Origin: Nitrososphaerota archaeon
GTDB taxonomy: Archaea; Thermoproteota; Nitrososphaeria; Nitrososphaerales; UBA57
NCBI GenBank assembly: GCA_027295865.1
Contig: JAPUKB010000054.1
Span: 1 to 47,331, forward strand
Length of the DNA stretch: 47,331 nt
Direction of reading: 5' to 3'
The notes beneath the pieces are model-generated. The model saw only the letters and a list, made by a program, of their open reading frames with translations, was not told the DNA's origin and searched no databases. Positions 38,905-46,870 of the stretch are shown here, one piece after another. Position 1 is the stretch's first letter, and every line of letters begins with the position of its first letter. Made by a program: the position numbers and the translations under genes.

Positions 38905-40191
38905 CTGGGAACTGTCTCAGTTAGACCATCAGTCATCAGGGGGAAGATGACCGCTCCACCTAGCAAGAGTTATACTCATAGGGCCTTTGCATTAGCTCTA
39001 CTAGCCAAATCACCAAGCACTATTAGGACTCCACTCCTAAGCAGGGACACTCTAGCTACGATCGACGCTTGTAGGCGGTTTGGGGGATCGGTTGAAGAAA
39101 ACGGCTCGATATTCAGGGTTTCGAGAGCGGGACAGCTTAATGCCCCAGACAACGTACTTAATGTAGAGAATTCGGGCACCACTATTAGGATGATGATGTC
39201 GATAGCCTCACTTACGGCTGGAGGTTTCACAATCCTTACTGGCGATAGTAGCCTAAGGGAGAGACCGATGGGCCCTCTCCTTGTAGCACTCAATCAACTA
39301 GGGGTCGACTGCTGGTCAGCTCGAATGGATGGAACTCCCCCGATAATTGTCAAAGGAGGAGGAATGGAAGGTGGTGAGGTGGAAATTAGAGGGGATGTTT
39401 CTTCCCAGTTTATCTCATCCTTGGTTCTGTCTTGCCCCCTAGCTCGGAAGGACTCCACTATTACCGTAAAAGGCAATCTTGTCTCAAGACCCTATGTGGA
39501 CGCGACAGTAGAGATGATTACACGCTTTGGAGGAGATGTCGCCGAAGCGGATGGTGTGTACTTGGTTCAAGCGGGGGATTACTTGGGCATAGATTTCCTC
39601 GTTCCTTCGGACTTCAGCTCGGCTTCATTCATGCTTACCGCAGCAGCCATAACAGGAGGTGAAGTTGAGATTGAAATGTCGGGCCTCGAGCTCCCACAGG
39701 CCGACGCGGCCATTGTCGGAATCCTGCGGAAGATGGGTGTCGATGTTCGGGATCTGGAGGATGGAAAAGGGTTATTTGCGAAATCTTCCAGTGATATAGT
39801 TGGAGGCAATTTCGACCTTTCGTCCTCGCCTGATCTTCTCCCGGTCCTCGCAGTCTTGGCCTTGAAATCGAAAACCCCGGTGAGGATCACGGGAGTAGCC
39901 CATGCACGGTTCAAGGAGATTGACAGGGTGGCCGTCCTGGCTTCCGAACTGGAGAAAACCGGAGCGAATATCGAGGAATTTCCGGATGGTATGCTAATCG
40001 AACCGCCCAAGTCGATAAAATCATGCCAATTGAATCCACATAACGATCACCGTACGTTTATGGCTTTTTGCGTGGTTGGACTTGGATCTCGGGAAGGTTG
40101 TCTGGTCGAAGGCAGCGAAACCGTGGACGTCTCTTACCCAGACTTTTTGCGAGACATGCGAGGTCTATCGGCAAGAATGGATGTGCTCTGA
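38905..40191 (+). CDS. aroA: 3-Phosphoshikimate 1-carboxyvinyltransferase (EPSP synthase), CTG start
   Basis: This enzyme of 428 residues adds the enolpyruvyl group to shikimate 3-phosphate. Motifs are APPSKSYTHRA, ENSGTTIRMM, DSSLRERPMGPL, SSQFISSLVLSCPLA, LPVLAVLAL and NPHNDHRTFMAF. The first ATG (38947) lies four residues before the PPSKS motif and would cut off the first strand. In frame from CTG 38905 the sequence reads xGTVSVRPSVIRGKMTAPPS, which matches the normal EPSPS N-terminus. GAGGTG lies 7 nt upstream and no ATG, GTG or TTG occurs in between. A CTG start directly after the kinase stop is therefore the best reading. The stop shares a base with the aroC ATG. Confidence 0.9.
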   Translation: MGTVSVRPSVIRGKMTAPPSKSYTHRAFALALLAKSPSTIRTPLLSRDTLATIDACRRFGGSVEENGSIFRVSRAGQLNAPDNVLNVENSGTTIRMMMSIASLTAGGFTILTGDSSLRERPMGPLLVALNQLGVDCWSARMDGTPPIIVKGGGMEGGEVEIRGDVSSQFISSLVLSCPLARKDSTITVKGNLVSRPYVDATVEMITRFGGDVAEADGVYLVQAGDYLGIDFLVPSDFSSASFMLTAAAITGGEVEIEMSGLELPQADAAIVGILRKMGVDVRDLEDGKGLFAKSSSDIVGGNFDLSSSPDLLPVLAVLALKSKTPVRITGVAHARFKEIDRVAVLASELEKTGANIEEFPDGMLIEPPKSIKSCQLNPHNDHRTFMAFCVVGLGSREGCLVEGSETVDVSYPDFLRDMRGLSARMDVL

Positions 40192-41297
40192 TGACTGGGG
40201 CTAAACTCGGTGAGCGATTTGTGCTTACATCCTATGGCGAAAGTCATGGACGAGCCGTAGGCGCTGTAGTCGAAGGCTGTCCCCCGGGTCTTCCCATCAA
40301 ATTAGAGGAAATACAGAGTGAGCTTGACCTCAGAAGGCCAGGTCAATCCAAGGTCACATCTGCAAGATCAGAGCTGGATCGTGTCGAGATACTATCAGGC
40401 ATATTCAATGATAGGACGACAGGAACACCTATTGGAATGCTCGTTTGGAACAAAGACGTAGACTCCCGACCTTACGAGGAACTCGGTCACAAGCCGCGCC
40501 CCGGACACGCCGACCTCCCTGCCTGGATAAAATATGGAGGGTTCAACGATCCCCGAGGGGGCGGTTATTTTTCGGCGAGGCTTACGTCTACCTTTGTTAT
40601 GGGAGGAGTGATTGCAAGAAAGCTACTTCGCACTCTTTTCAACACGAAAATAATTTCCTATGTGACAGAAATCGGAGGGATCCGAGCCAAGGTGGTCAGC
40701 CTTGATGTGGCGGAGAGAGATCGCTACTCAAATGAAGTGCGATGTCCCGATCCCGATGCGGCCAAACAGATGGTCGAAGCCATTCTGCACGCTAGGAGGG
40801 AAGGTGATAGTGTCGGGGGCATAATCGAGTGCGTAGTTCAAAATCTGCCTGCCGGTTTGGGGGAACCTATTTTCTCCTCGATCGACTCAGACATGAGCCG
40901 AGCCCTTTTCTCGATTCCGGCCGTCAAAGGCGTGGAATTCGGCGCTGGTTTCAAGGTTGCTAACCTACGGGGATCAGAGAATAATGACCAGTATGAATAT
41001 CAAGATGGGTTAGTTATCTCGACAAGCAATAATTCTGGTGGAATACTCGGGGGTCTTACAACTGGAATGCCGCTAACCACGAGGATAGCGTTCAAACCTC
41101 CCTCCTCTATTGCTAGACCTCAGAGATCGGTAAACCTGTTGTTCAAAAAGGACGAAGAGCTAATCGTCCAAGGTCGCCACGATCCCTGTGTACTCCCAAG
41201 GGCTGTTCCAGTGGTAGACAGTGTCGTTGCCCTGATATTAGCGGATCATGCAATTCGTGCTGGGTCGGTGCCCCCAGTTCTGAAAGAAATGAGGTGA
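40191..41297 (+). CDS. aroC: Chorismate synthase
   Basis: This 368-residue FMN-dependent enzyme forms chorismate from EPSP. Family motifs are TSYGESHGRAVGAVVEGCPPG, DLRRPGQSKVTSARSE, KPRPGHADLP, GGYFSARLT, GFKVANLRGSENND and GRHDPCVLPRAVPVV. The ATG at 40191 overlaps the aroA stop and gives the normal N-terminus. The stop lies within the ribosome binding site of the next gene. Confidence 0.96.
   Translation: MTGAKLGERFVLTSYGESHGRAVGAVVEGCPPGLPIKLEEIQSELDLRRPGQSKVTSARSELDRVEILSGIFNDRTTGTPIGMLVWNKDVDSRPYEELGHKPRPGHADLPAWIKYGGFNDPRGGGYFSARLTSTFVMGGVIARKLLRTLFNTKIISYVTEIGGIRAKVVSLDVAERDRYSNEVRCPDPDAAKQMVEAILHARREGDSVGGIIECVVQNLPAGLGEPIFSSIDSDMSRALFSIPAVKGVEFGAGFKVANLRGSENNDQYEYQDGLVISTSNNSGGILGGLTTGMPLTTRIAFKPPSSIARPQRSVNLLFKKDEELIVQGRHDPCVLPRAVPVVDSVVALILADHAIRAGSVPPVLKEMR
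41291..41297 (+). promoter_or_regulatory. Ribosome binding site that sets the CTG start of the chorismate mutase fusion
   Basis: GAGGTGA matches the anti-Shine-Dalgarno and lies 6 nt before CTG 41304. The first canonical start (TTG 41373) is 75 nt further on and would remove half of the first chorismate mutase helix. Confidence 0.65.
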
Positions 41298-41303
41298 GCG
41301 AAT

Positions 41304-42722
41304 CTGTCCGAGTGGGAGCAGCTAGAATACCTCAGAAAAAGGATTAGAGAGATAACCCGGGAAATTTTCAAATTGTTTGGTAAACGGTTTGAATTAGCGA
41401 GGACCATTGGCGGTCTCAAGGAGTCCGCCGGGCTACCTACGGTTGACTCCGTTATAGAGAATGATCTGAGGCAGATGGTGGAAGAGGAGAGTGTACTGAT
41501 GGGGTTGGACCCTGATGTTGGCCAAAGATTTCTTACAGAAGTTTTCAGGGAAACAATTCAGGCAGAGATCTCCGACGGTAAGAGCGTCTACAAACCGTTG
41601 GATCCAACTCTAACTGAGATTGTCCGCCAGGCAAGAGATGCAGAGACGGGCGGAGCTAGCATAATACACCTAGAGCTGGGCGTGCCTGATCTTCAGATCT
41701 CCGGGGGAGTAATCGAGCGGACCATCGACAGCCTTAGAAAAGGCCGTTCTCAGTACGCAGATACCTCGGGAAGCAGGAAACTTCGTGATGCGATAGCTGG
41801 CTATAGCAACGAAAGGCATGAGGTTGATCTACAACATGGGAATATCTTGGTCTCTCCTGGAGCTAGATTTGCAGTTTTTCTAGCGATGGCGAGTTCCATG
41901 TCGTGGGCGGATGAAGTGATTATTACTTCGCCAAACTGGGGTCTGTATAATCAGTTTGCTGACCACCTTGGTGCCAGAGTTAGAACGATCAGAACGGAAT
42001 ACAATGAAAAATGGACGCCAAACCTTTCAGACATTGAAAATGCCGTAAGTCGATCAACCAAGATGATAGTGCTTAGCCACCCCAACAATCCTACTGGAAA
42101 GATACTAGACAAGGGGACCTTGAAATCTATCGTCGAAATCGCGGCTAGGAAAAAAATCACCCTGCTAAGTGATGAAACATATTCAGGGTTCACGTACGCC
42201 CCATATACAAGCCTGCTCGAGTTTGCGAACTGCAAATGGATTGTAATCTCATCATTTTCGCACACCCACTCGATGCCCGCCTTCAGAATAGGATATGCGA
42301 TCTCCAGTCTGGAGATAGTCAACAGGATGGATTCGCTGCAGCGGATGATGATGCAAAGTGTTCCCGAATTCATACAGGAGGGTGCGACCGAGGCCTTAAC
42401 TTCAAGAGAGATATTGGATACTAACTATCGCACAATGAAGGACCGGGTGTCAGAGGCGTCTATTCTCCTGAGCAGATTTCCGGTACTGTTCCGCAAGCCG
42501 GACGGCGGAGTATATATATTCCTTAAGCGAAAAAGGGAAGCAGAGACGGACCATTTCGACTCGACCCAGTTCTCCTTGGAACTCCTTAAACAACAAGGGG
42601 TTGCTGTGTGCCCCGGGTCTGTGTTTGGGGATAGATACAACGACTTCGTGAGAATTTCGCTCTATCAACCCAAGGAAGTACTATTGGAGGGGATACGAAG
42701 GCTGGGTGAGGCACTTTCTTGA
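41304..42722 (+). CDS. Chorismate mutase fused to an aminotransferase domain with His in place of the PLP lysine; CTG start
   Basis: From CTG 41304 the product has 472 residues. Residues 1-95 are an AroQ-type chorismate mutase: the first helix EYLRKRIREITREIFKLFGK, then RFELARTIGGLKESAGLPTV. Residues 115-470 are a class I/II aminotransferase fold. Cofactor residues are recognisable: N262 in NNPTG, D290 and Y293 in SDETYSGF, R328 in FRIGY, and R450 for the substrate carboxylate in VRISL. The Schiff-base lysine should be eight residues before R328; that position is H320 (SSFSHTHSMPAFRIGY). An ordinary transaminase needs this lysine, so the domain is either non-catalytic or uses another chemistry. 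Upstream in-frame stop 41295-41297 limits the start. It lies between aroC and tyrA, as expected for prephenate formation. Confidence 0.85.
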   Translation: MSEWEQLEYLRKRIREITREIFKLFGKRFELARTIGGLKESAGLPTVDSVIENDLRQMVEEESVLMGLDPDVGQRFLTEVFRETIQAEISDGKSVYKPLDPTLTEIVRQARDAETGGASIIHLELGVPDLQISGGVIERTIDSLRKGRSQYADTSGSRKLRDAIAGYSNERHEVDLQHGNILVSPGARFAVFLAMASSMSWADEVIITSPNWGLYNQFADHLGARVRTIRTEYNEKWTPNLSDIENAVSRSTKMIVLSHPNNPTGKILDKGTLKSIVEIAARKKITLLSDETYSGFTYAPYTSLLEFANCKWIVISSFSHTHSMPAFRIGYAISSLEIVNRMDSLQRMMMQSVPEFIQEGATEALTSREILDTNYRTMKDRVSEASILLSRFPVLFRKPDGGVYIFLKRKREAETDHFDSTQFSLELLKQQGVAVCPGSVFGDRYNDFVRISLYQPKEVLLEGIRRLGEALS

Positions 42723-43570
42723 GGATTGGCATTATCGGGGCTTCAGGGAGGATGGGACAGTGGTTCCTACGGCTTTTTGCCTCCAAGGGACACCAAGTAG
42801 GAGTATATTCCAGAAGGGGGAAAACCGGCGTCGAGACAGCTGGAGTTTTGGAATTCAAGACGGTTGAGGAATGTGCGAAGTTCAGCGAAGTCATCCTAGT
42901 ATCAGTTCCGATCGCGCAGACAGCAAAAGTCGTATCAGAGGTCGCTATGAGTTGCTCCTCAACCCAGACGATTATCGAGATCGCATCTCTGAAAAGAAAG
43001 TTGGTTCCTGAACTAAAAGAAATAGCTGCAACAGGGGTGAATGTGCTTAGCATTCATCCCCTTTTCGGCCCCGGCGCCGATATCAGTGCGAAACAACCAT
43101 ATGCACTAATCCCCATCTCCTCGGACGAGTCAGATGAACTCAGAAGGTTTTCCAAAATATTACCTGATTCCCGTATCACCACAGTTAATGAAGAATCACA
43201 TGATAAATCGATGGGTTATGTTCTTTCTTTGACTCACTTTGTCAACTTGGCGTTCTTGAGCTCGCTAACGGCTCGAAATGAGCTTCTCGAGCTAGCGGGA
43301 ACAACATTCAAACTACAGGTCAGTCTCGCCCAGGCAATCCTACATGATGAACCCGAATTGTTAGCCGCGCTAGAAACCGAAAACCCTTATTTCCAGAATA
43401 TCCTCTCGGACTTTTTGAAAAACTCAAGAAACATCGAATCGATGGTAAAAAGGAAGGACTCTAGAGCTCTTGCTGGGCTTTTTGCCTCAACTCGGGAGAA
43501 AATTAGAGAAAGTGACTCGTTCCGTTCATCCTACACGTCAATGTATGAAATCCTAAACCGGACTGAGTAA
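42719..43570 (+). CDS. tyrA: Prephenate/arogenate dehydrogenase
   Basis: This 283-residue NAD(P)-dependent dehydrogenase of the TyrA family makes the tyrosine precursor. The Rossmann motif is MRIGIIGASGRMGQWF. VILVSVPIAQTAKVV and NVLSIHPLFGPGADI (active-site His) follow. The helical C-terminal domain carries the conserved YVLSLTHFVNLAFL. The start is a TTG overlapping the previous stop by four bases. It ends the aromatic operon. No prephenate dehydratase is in the window. Confidence 0.92.
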   Translation: MRIGIIGASGRMGQWFLRLFASKGHQVGVYSRRGKTGVETAGVLEFKTVEECAKFSEVILVSVPIAQTAKVVSEVAMSCSSTQTIIEIASLKRKLVPELKEIAATGVNVLSIHPLFGPGADISAKQPYALIPISSDESDELRRFSKILPDSRITTVNEESHDKSMGYVLSLTHFVNLAFLSSLTARNELLELAGTTFKLQVSLAQAILHDEPELLAALETENPYFQNILSDFLKNSRNIESMVKRKDSRALAGLFASTREKIRESDSFRSSYTSMYEILNRTE

Positions 43571-43584
43571 GGCCTGTCCTTTCT

Positions 43585-43872
43585 CTATACGCGGAGACCA
43601 AAACTCTCCGTGAACTCTTCGAATTCCCCGTACGCTTGCAGGAATTTGAGGCCTTTGTCGCTTATTCGATACTTCTGGGTTTTACCTAGATTCGTCTCGT
43701 TCAATAGCCCATGGTCCACAAGTCTGCTCAGGATACCGAGCAGACGGGTGTATGAGAGGTTTGCTCTCCGTAGCAGGTGTGTGATTCCAACTCCCTCAGC
43801 GTCCGCGTCAGGCGCGTTTGCGCTAGTCAGTACATCTACGACAATCTTTACTTGGCTTCTATAGGTTTGCAA
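43585..43872 (-). CDS. Winged-helix regulator (HTH_45-like)
   Basis: This 95-residue protein has the archaeal winged-helix pattern common in Thaumarchaeota and Crenarchaeota. An N-terminal YRSQVKIVVDVL helix is followed by GITHLLRRANLSYTRLLGILSRLVDHGLL, then a wing (TQKYRISDKGLKFL) and a final helix. The start is TTG at 43872, inside the end of the upstream membrane-protein gene (14-nt overlap). The target is unknown. Confidence 0.82.
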   Translation of the reverse strand: MQTYRSQVKIVVDVLTSANAPDADAEGVGITHLLRRANLSYTRLLGILSRLVDHGLLNETNLGKTQKYRISDKGLKFLQAYGEFEEFTESFGLRV

Positions 43873-44506
43873 ATTGTGGGATCCCCTTAAACGACGAGAA
43901 CTTCAAAACGGGAGTATAAAGCATAAAGAATCCAAAGAGTTTGAGTAAAATGGAGATAAGTAGCAATGGAGATACACCAGAATTGAATAAAGCAAGCCAC
44001 CTTGTAAACTCTCCTAAAGCAAGGAGACCCAATGCTGATGCGATCATAAGTGTAACGCGCTTTTTGCGCTCAAAGTAGGACAATAATGTTTCCAACATCC
44101 CATAAAGTAAGAAGATAAATGAAAGAGATCTTAAAAGGGTAAAGACAGAGGCCGTTGGGATAGCTAATCCGGCGAGAAAGCCACGATTCGCCGAGGACCG
44201 GGCCTTTATTCCCTGGGATAAAGCTAGGAAAAAATAACCTCCCGTTTCAAGTATTGTCGCAACCGAGAGCGTCAAAGATAGAACCAGAGCAAATACACCG
44301 AACGAGGAGATTTCAATTAAACCTGTAACACCGGTCATTGTTAGGCCAAAGCCCAGGAGAATAAAAGCAATGCTGAGTCTGTATAAAGCTGGGCTCGAAG
44401 TCTCCTTGTAGCCTTGTCGTGCGACCCTAGCTACAGAGAAACCAACCAGGCCCCCCGCGAGATGAAGTCCACTTTCGCTTAGAGCTAGAAATGATTCTCC
44501 TAGCAT
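43859..44506 (-). CDS. Multi-pass membrane protein of unknown function
   Basis: This 215-residue protein has about six hydrophobic segments (roughly 10-30, 45-65, 72-95, 112-140, 150-170, 180-200). A basic loop, YFERKKR, lies between the fourth and fifth. No catalytic motif is visible. Overlap with the winged-helix gene suggests cotranslation, for example a membrane partner of the regulator. The start is ATG 44506. A minus-strand ACTTTTATAATT box lies about 25 nt upstream. Confidence 0.7.
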   Translation of the reverse strand: MLGESFLALSESGLHLAGGLVGFSVARVARQGYKETSSPALYRLSIAFILLGFGLTMTGVTGLIEISSFGVFALVLSLTLSVATILETGGYFFLALSQGIKARSSANRGFLAGLAIPTASVFTLLRSLSFIFLLYGMLETLLSYFERKKRVTLMIASALGLLALGEFTRWLALFNSGVSPLLLISILLKLFGFFMLYTPVLKFSSFKGIPQFANL

Positions 44507-44850
44507 GCCAGCCGAAAAGAAGCTCAGAAATTATAAAAGTATTTACTAGTTCTTCCTGTTGCGACGTAGAGCAGTATTATCCCCTAAATATCGGATTATT
44601 AACGATCGTTATTACAATGATATCGGGGCGGAGTAGCACAGAACCCTTATCTGAATCCAGAGAGTTATTAGGGAAATCACCAAGGTAATATACCGAGAAC
44701 CACCGCCTTTTCCGTCAGCATTAGGTGAGCCGGACTTCAGGAAAGGTCATCACTAAAATTAGAAGAAAGACATTTAACTCAATTATTTGTATGGTAATCA
44801 AGCTATGGTCGAGGTCCATCCGCTTTTCTGTATCAATCTAAGGTGAACGG
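44507..44850. other. Divergent intergenic region, about 340 bp
   Basis: No tRNA or convincing gene is present. The left end holds the promoter of the membrane-protein gene (near 44525-44540). A perfect 12-bp palindrome TAACGATCGTTA lies at 44600-44611. The right end is AT-rich (44770-44790) and carries AAGGTGA (44841-44847), the ribosome binding site of aIF1. Confidence 0.5.
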
Positions 44851-45162
44851 ATGGGCACAGTTGTCTGCAACAAATGTAGTCTCCCGAATGATCTATGTGT
44901 TTGCCAAGAACTAGACCAAGAGGAGAGTCGCATAGTCATAAGACTTGAGATGAGGCGATACAGGAAACCAACGACGATGATAGAGGGGCTTTCAGCGAGA
45001 CAATCTGATTTGGAAGAGCTGGCGAAGAAATTGAAGTCGCGTTTCGCATGTGGCGGCACGGCAAAAGAGGGTTACGTTCTTCTGCAAGGAGATCACCGCG
45101 ATCTTGTCAAATCGCATTTGGTGAAGTTCGGGTATAGTGAAACCTCCATCGAGGTGCAATAG
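44851..45162 (+). CDS. Translation initiation factor aIF1 (SUI1 family)
   Basis: This 103-residue protein of the SUI1/eIF1 family helps select the start codon on the small subunit. The N-terminus carries a short cysteine cluster (CNKCSLPNDLCVC). The SUI1 core follows: IVIRLEMRRYRKPTTMIEGL, then LKSRFACGGTAKEGYVLLQGDHRDLV. The ATG follows AAGGTGA. It lies two bases before the zinc-ribbon gene. Confidence 0.93.
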   Translation: MGTVVCNKCSLPNDLCVCQELDQEESRIVIRLEMRRYRKPTTMIEGLSARQSDLEELAKKLKSRFACGGTAKEGYVLLQGDHRDLVKSHLVKFGYSETSIEVQ

Positions 45163-45164
45163 GA

Positions 45165-45350
45165 ATGTCGAATGATCCAAAAAGGGAGGTCAACGTGAGA
45201 CATTCGTTATCTGTAAGGAAAAAACTATGCCCAAATTGTCTCCATGAACTGGAAACATATTCCACAATCAGTGGGTGGTTAACTCCTGAAGAGTACACCT
45301 GCACGAATTGTGAATACGCTGGAATCCTATTCGTGGAAGAGAAGGAGTAA
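45165..45350 (+). CDS. Small zinc-ribbon protein
   Basis: This 61-residue protein has two CxxC pairs (CPNC and CTNC) separated by about 22 residues, a classic zinc ribbon. The last third is acidic. I do not recognise a named family. It starts two bases after aIF1, so it is cotranscribed and may work in translation or transcription. Confidence 0.72.
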   Translation: MSNDPKREVNVRHSLSVRKKLCPNCLHELETYSTISGWLTPEEYTCTNCEYAGILFVEEKE

Positions 45351-45380
45351 CGCACAGACTATGTATCAAGGAATATACCT

Positions 45381-46337
45381 GTGTACATAAGCAAGTTTTA
45401 CTCCTATCTCTCATATGTTACTATCCTGGCGGCAGCAGCTGTCATCATGATGATGCTTCTTTCCTTCCCTATTGGTGCGATTGCCTTTTACGATGGACGG
45501 TTAGGGTCATCTCATTCGGAAGTAGTGGAATTCCCTGCTTTCCTTTTCGGCCTTCCTGTAGGCCTCATCAGCGGAATTACTCTGGGTGATGCTTTTGGGG
45601 GATTATGGGTTCTCTATCTGGTGCTTTTCGTAATTGCGCTCAATGGCCCCTTATCGAGTGTTACTGAGATGATTCGGAGGACTAAGAATCCCGTTCGGTC
45701 CATTTCTCGAAATCAAGCGGTCTCGATCGTTGTTGCCTTCTCCTCCGTTTACCTTCTCTCGACAATAATAGAATTGGTTCAACAGAGCTATGGAGTACGA
45801 TCAGGATCTCTATCAGAGACTAATCCCCTAGTGGCGTTCGTAACAGTCTCCCTCGCTCCGCTGACAGAGGAAATAGGTTTTCGAGTAAGCACCATTGGAT
45901 TCTTTGCTTTCGCAGTTGTCTCATCACGGGCGGGGCTACTTATGGGGATTAGGGCTCTATGGCACCCAGAGAGATACTTCCGCCGTGTGACTAAAGGACG
46001 GGGAAACCTCAGAACGTTATACTCGATCGCTGTGGTTTCAGGCCTCTTCTTCGGATTCGCCCACCTACTTTACGGTGGCGGTTGGGAGATTGGAAAGGTT
46101 AGCACAGCCTCTCTTGCGGGTATTACGTTAGGTGTGATGTATATCAAGTTCGGAATCCCGTCTGCGATATTGATGCACTGGTCTTTCAACTATTTTCGCA
46201 GTGCCTTTTTCTATTTTGGAAATAGCTCGCCTGGATTCAGCCTGACCGATGTTGTCGACATTGTAGTTTTGATTGCGGGGGTGACATCAGTCATCCTAAT
46301 CGTAACTAGTCTGATAAGCTATTTGAGAGGAAAATGA
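45381..46337 (+). CDS. CPBP-family intramembrane metalloprotease
   Basis: This 318-residue membrane protein has about eight hydrophobic segments and the three CPBP/Rce1 motifs: EEIGFR (motif 1, glutamate pair and Arg), FGFAHLLYG (motif 2, His) and LMHWSFNY (motif 3, His and Asn). Members are membrane proteases such as CaaX processing enzymes; the archaeal substrates are unknown. The start is GTG at 45381. It follows the zinc-ribbon gene by 30 nt. Confidence 0.85.
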   Translation: MYISKFYSYLSYVTILAAAAVIMMMLLSFPIGAIAFYDGRLGSSHSEVVEFPAFLFGLPVGLISGITLGDAFGGLWVLYLVLFVIALNGPLSSVTEMIRRTKNPVRSISRNQAVSIVVAFSSVYLLSTIIELVQQSYGVRSGSLSETNPLVAFVTVSLAPLTEEIGFRVSTIGFFAFAVVSSRAGLLMGIRALWHPERYFRRVTKGRGNLRTLYSIAVVSGLFFGFAHLLYGGGWEIGKVSTASLAGITLGVMYIKFGIPSAILMHWSFNYFRSAFFYFGNSSPGFSLTDVVDIVVLIAGVTSVILIVTSLISYLRGK

Positions 46338-46397
46338 ATAATCTTCGTCTAACAGTTCCCTAATATATTCTAATATTGTGAGAAGGATCATGAAAAA

Positions 46398-46838
46398 GTG
46401 ATGGTAAGGCCGCGGTGGGACAAGTATTTCATGGAGATCGCCATTCAGGTATCCAAACGATCCACATGCGATCGCAGAATGGTGGGAGCCGTGATTGTAA
46501 GGGACAAGACAATTCTCTCTACGGGATACAATGGAAGCATAAGAGGTTTGTCACATTGCGACGAGGTGGGGCATCTAATGGAGGCCGGTCATTGTGTTAG
46601 GACAATTCATGCGGAAGTTAATGCGGTCGCCCAAGCTGCAAAGAACGGAACATCAATCCAATCAGGACAGCTATACACCACTAGCAGTCCATGCTGGCCG
46701 TGCTTCAAGATTATGGCAAATAGCGGAATACAGAAAGTGTACTTTGGCGATTTCTATCGAGATGAGAGAATGTTAGAATACGCCCAGCAGTCTAGGATCG
46801 AACTCATAGACATGAGCCAATCTAGTCCAGACGGATAA
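46398..46838 (+). CDS. Deoxycytidylate deaminase-like protein
   Basis: This 146-residue zinc deaminase resembles dCMP deaminase/ComEB. The catalytic motif is RTIHAEVNAVAQ and the zinc cysteines are SSPCWPCFKIM. The N-terminus WDKYFMEIAIQVSKRSTCDRR and GYNGSIRG are typical of the dCMP group. It would convert dCMP to dUMP for thymidylate synthesis. GTG 46398 or ATG 46401 may be the start. Confidence 0.9.
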   Translation: MMVRPRWDKYFMEIAIQVSKRSTCDRRMVGAVIVRDKTILSTGYNGSIRGLSHCDEVGHLMEAGHCVRTIHAEVNAVAQAAKNGTSIQSGQLYTTSSPCWPCFKIMANSGIQKVYFGDFYRDERMLEYAQQSRIELIDMSQSSPDG

Positions 46839-46870
46839 CTTTAAACAAGATCCGACTCGAATTTGACACA

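Noticed and set aside
44491-44688. A 65-codon plus-strand open frame in the divergent gap
   Set aside because: No ribosome binding site, low-complexity content, and it starts antisense inside the membrane-protein gene.
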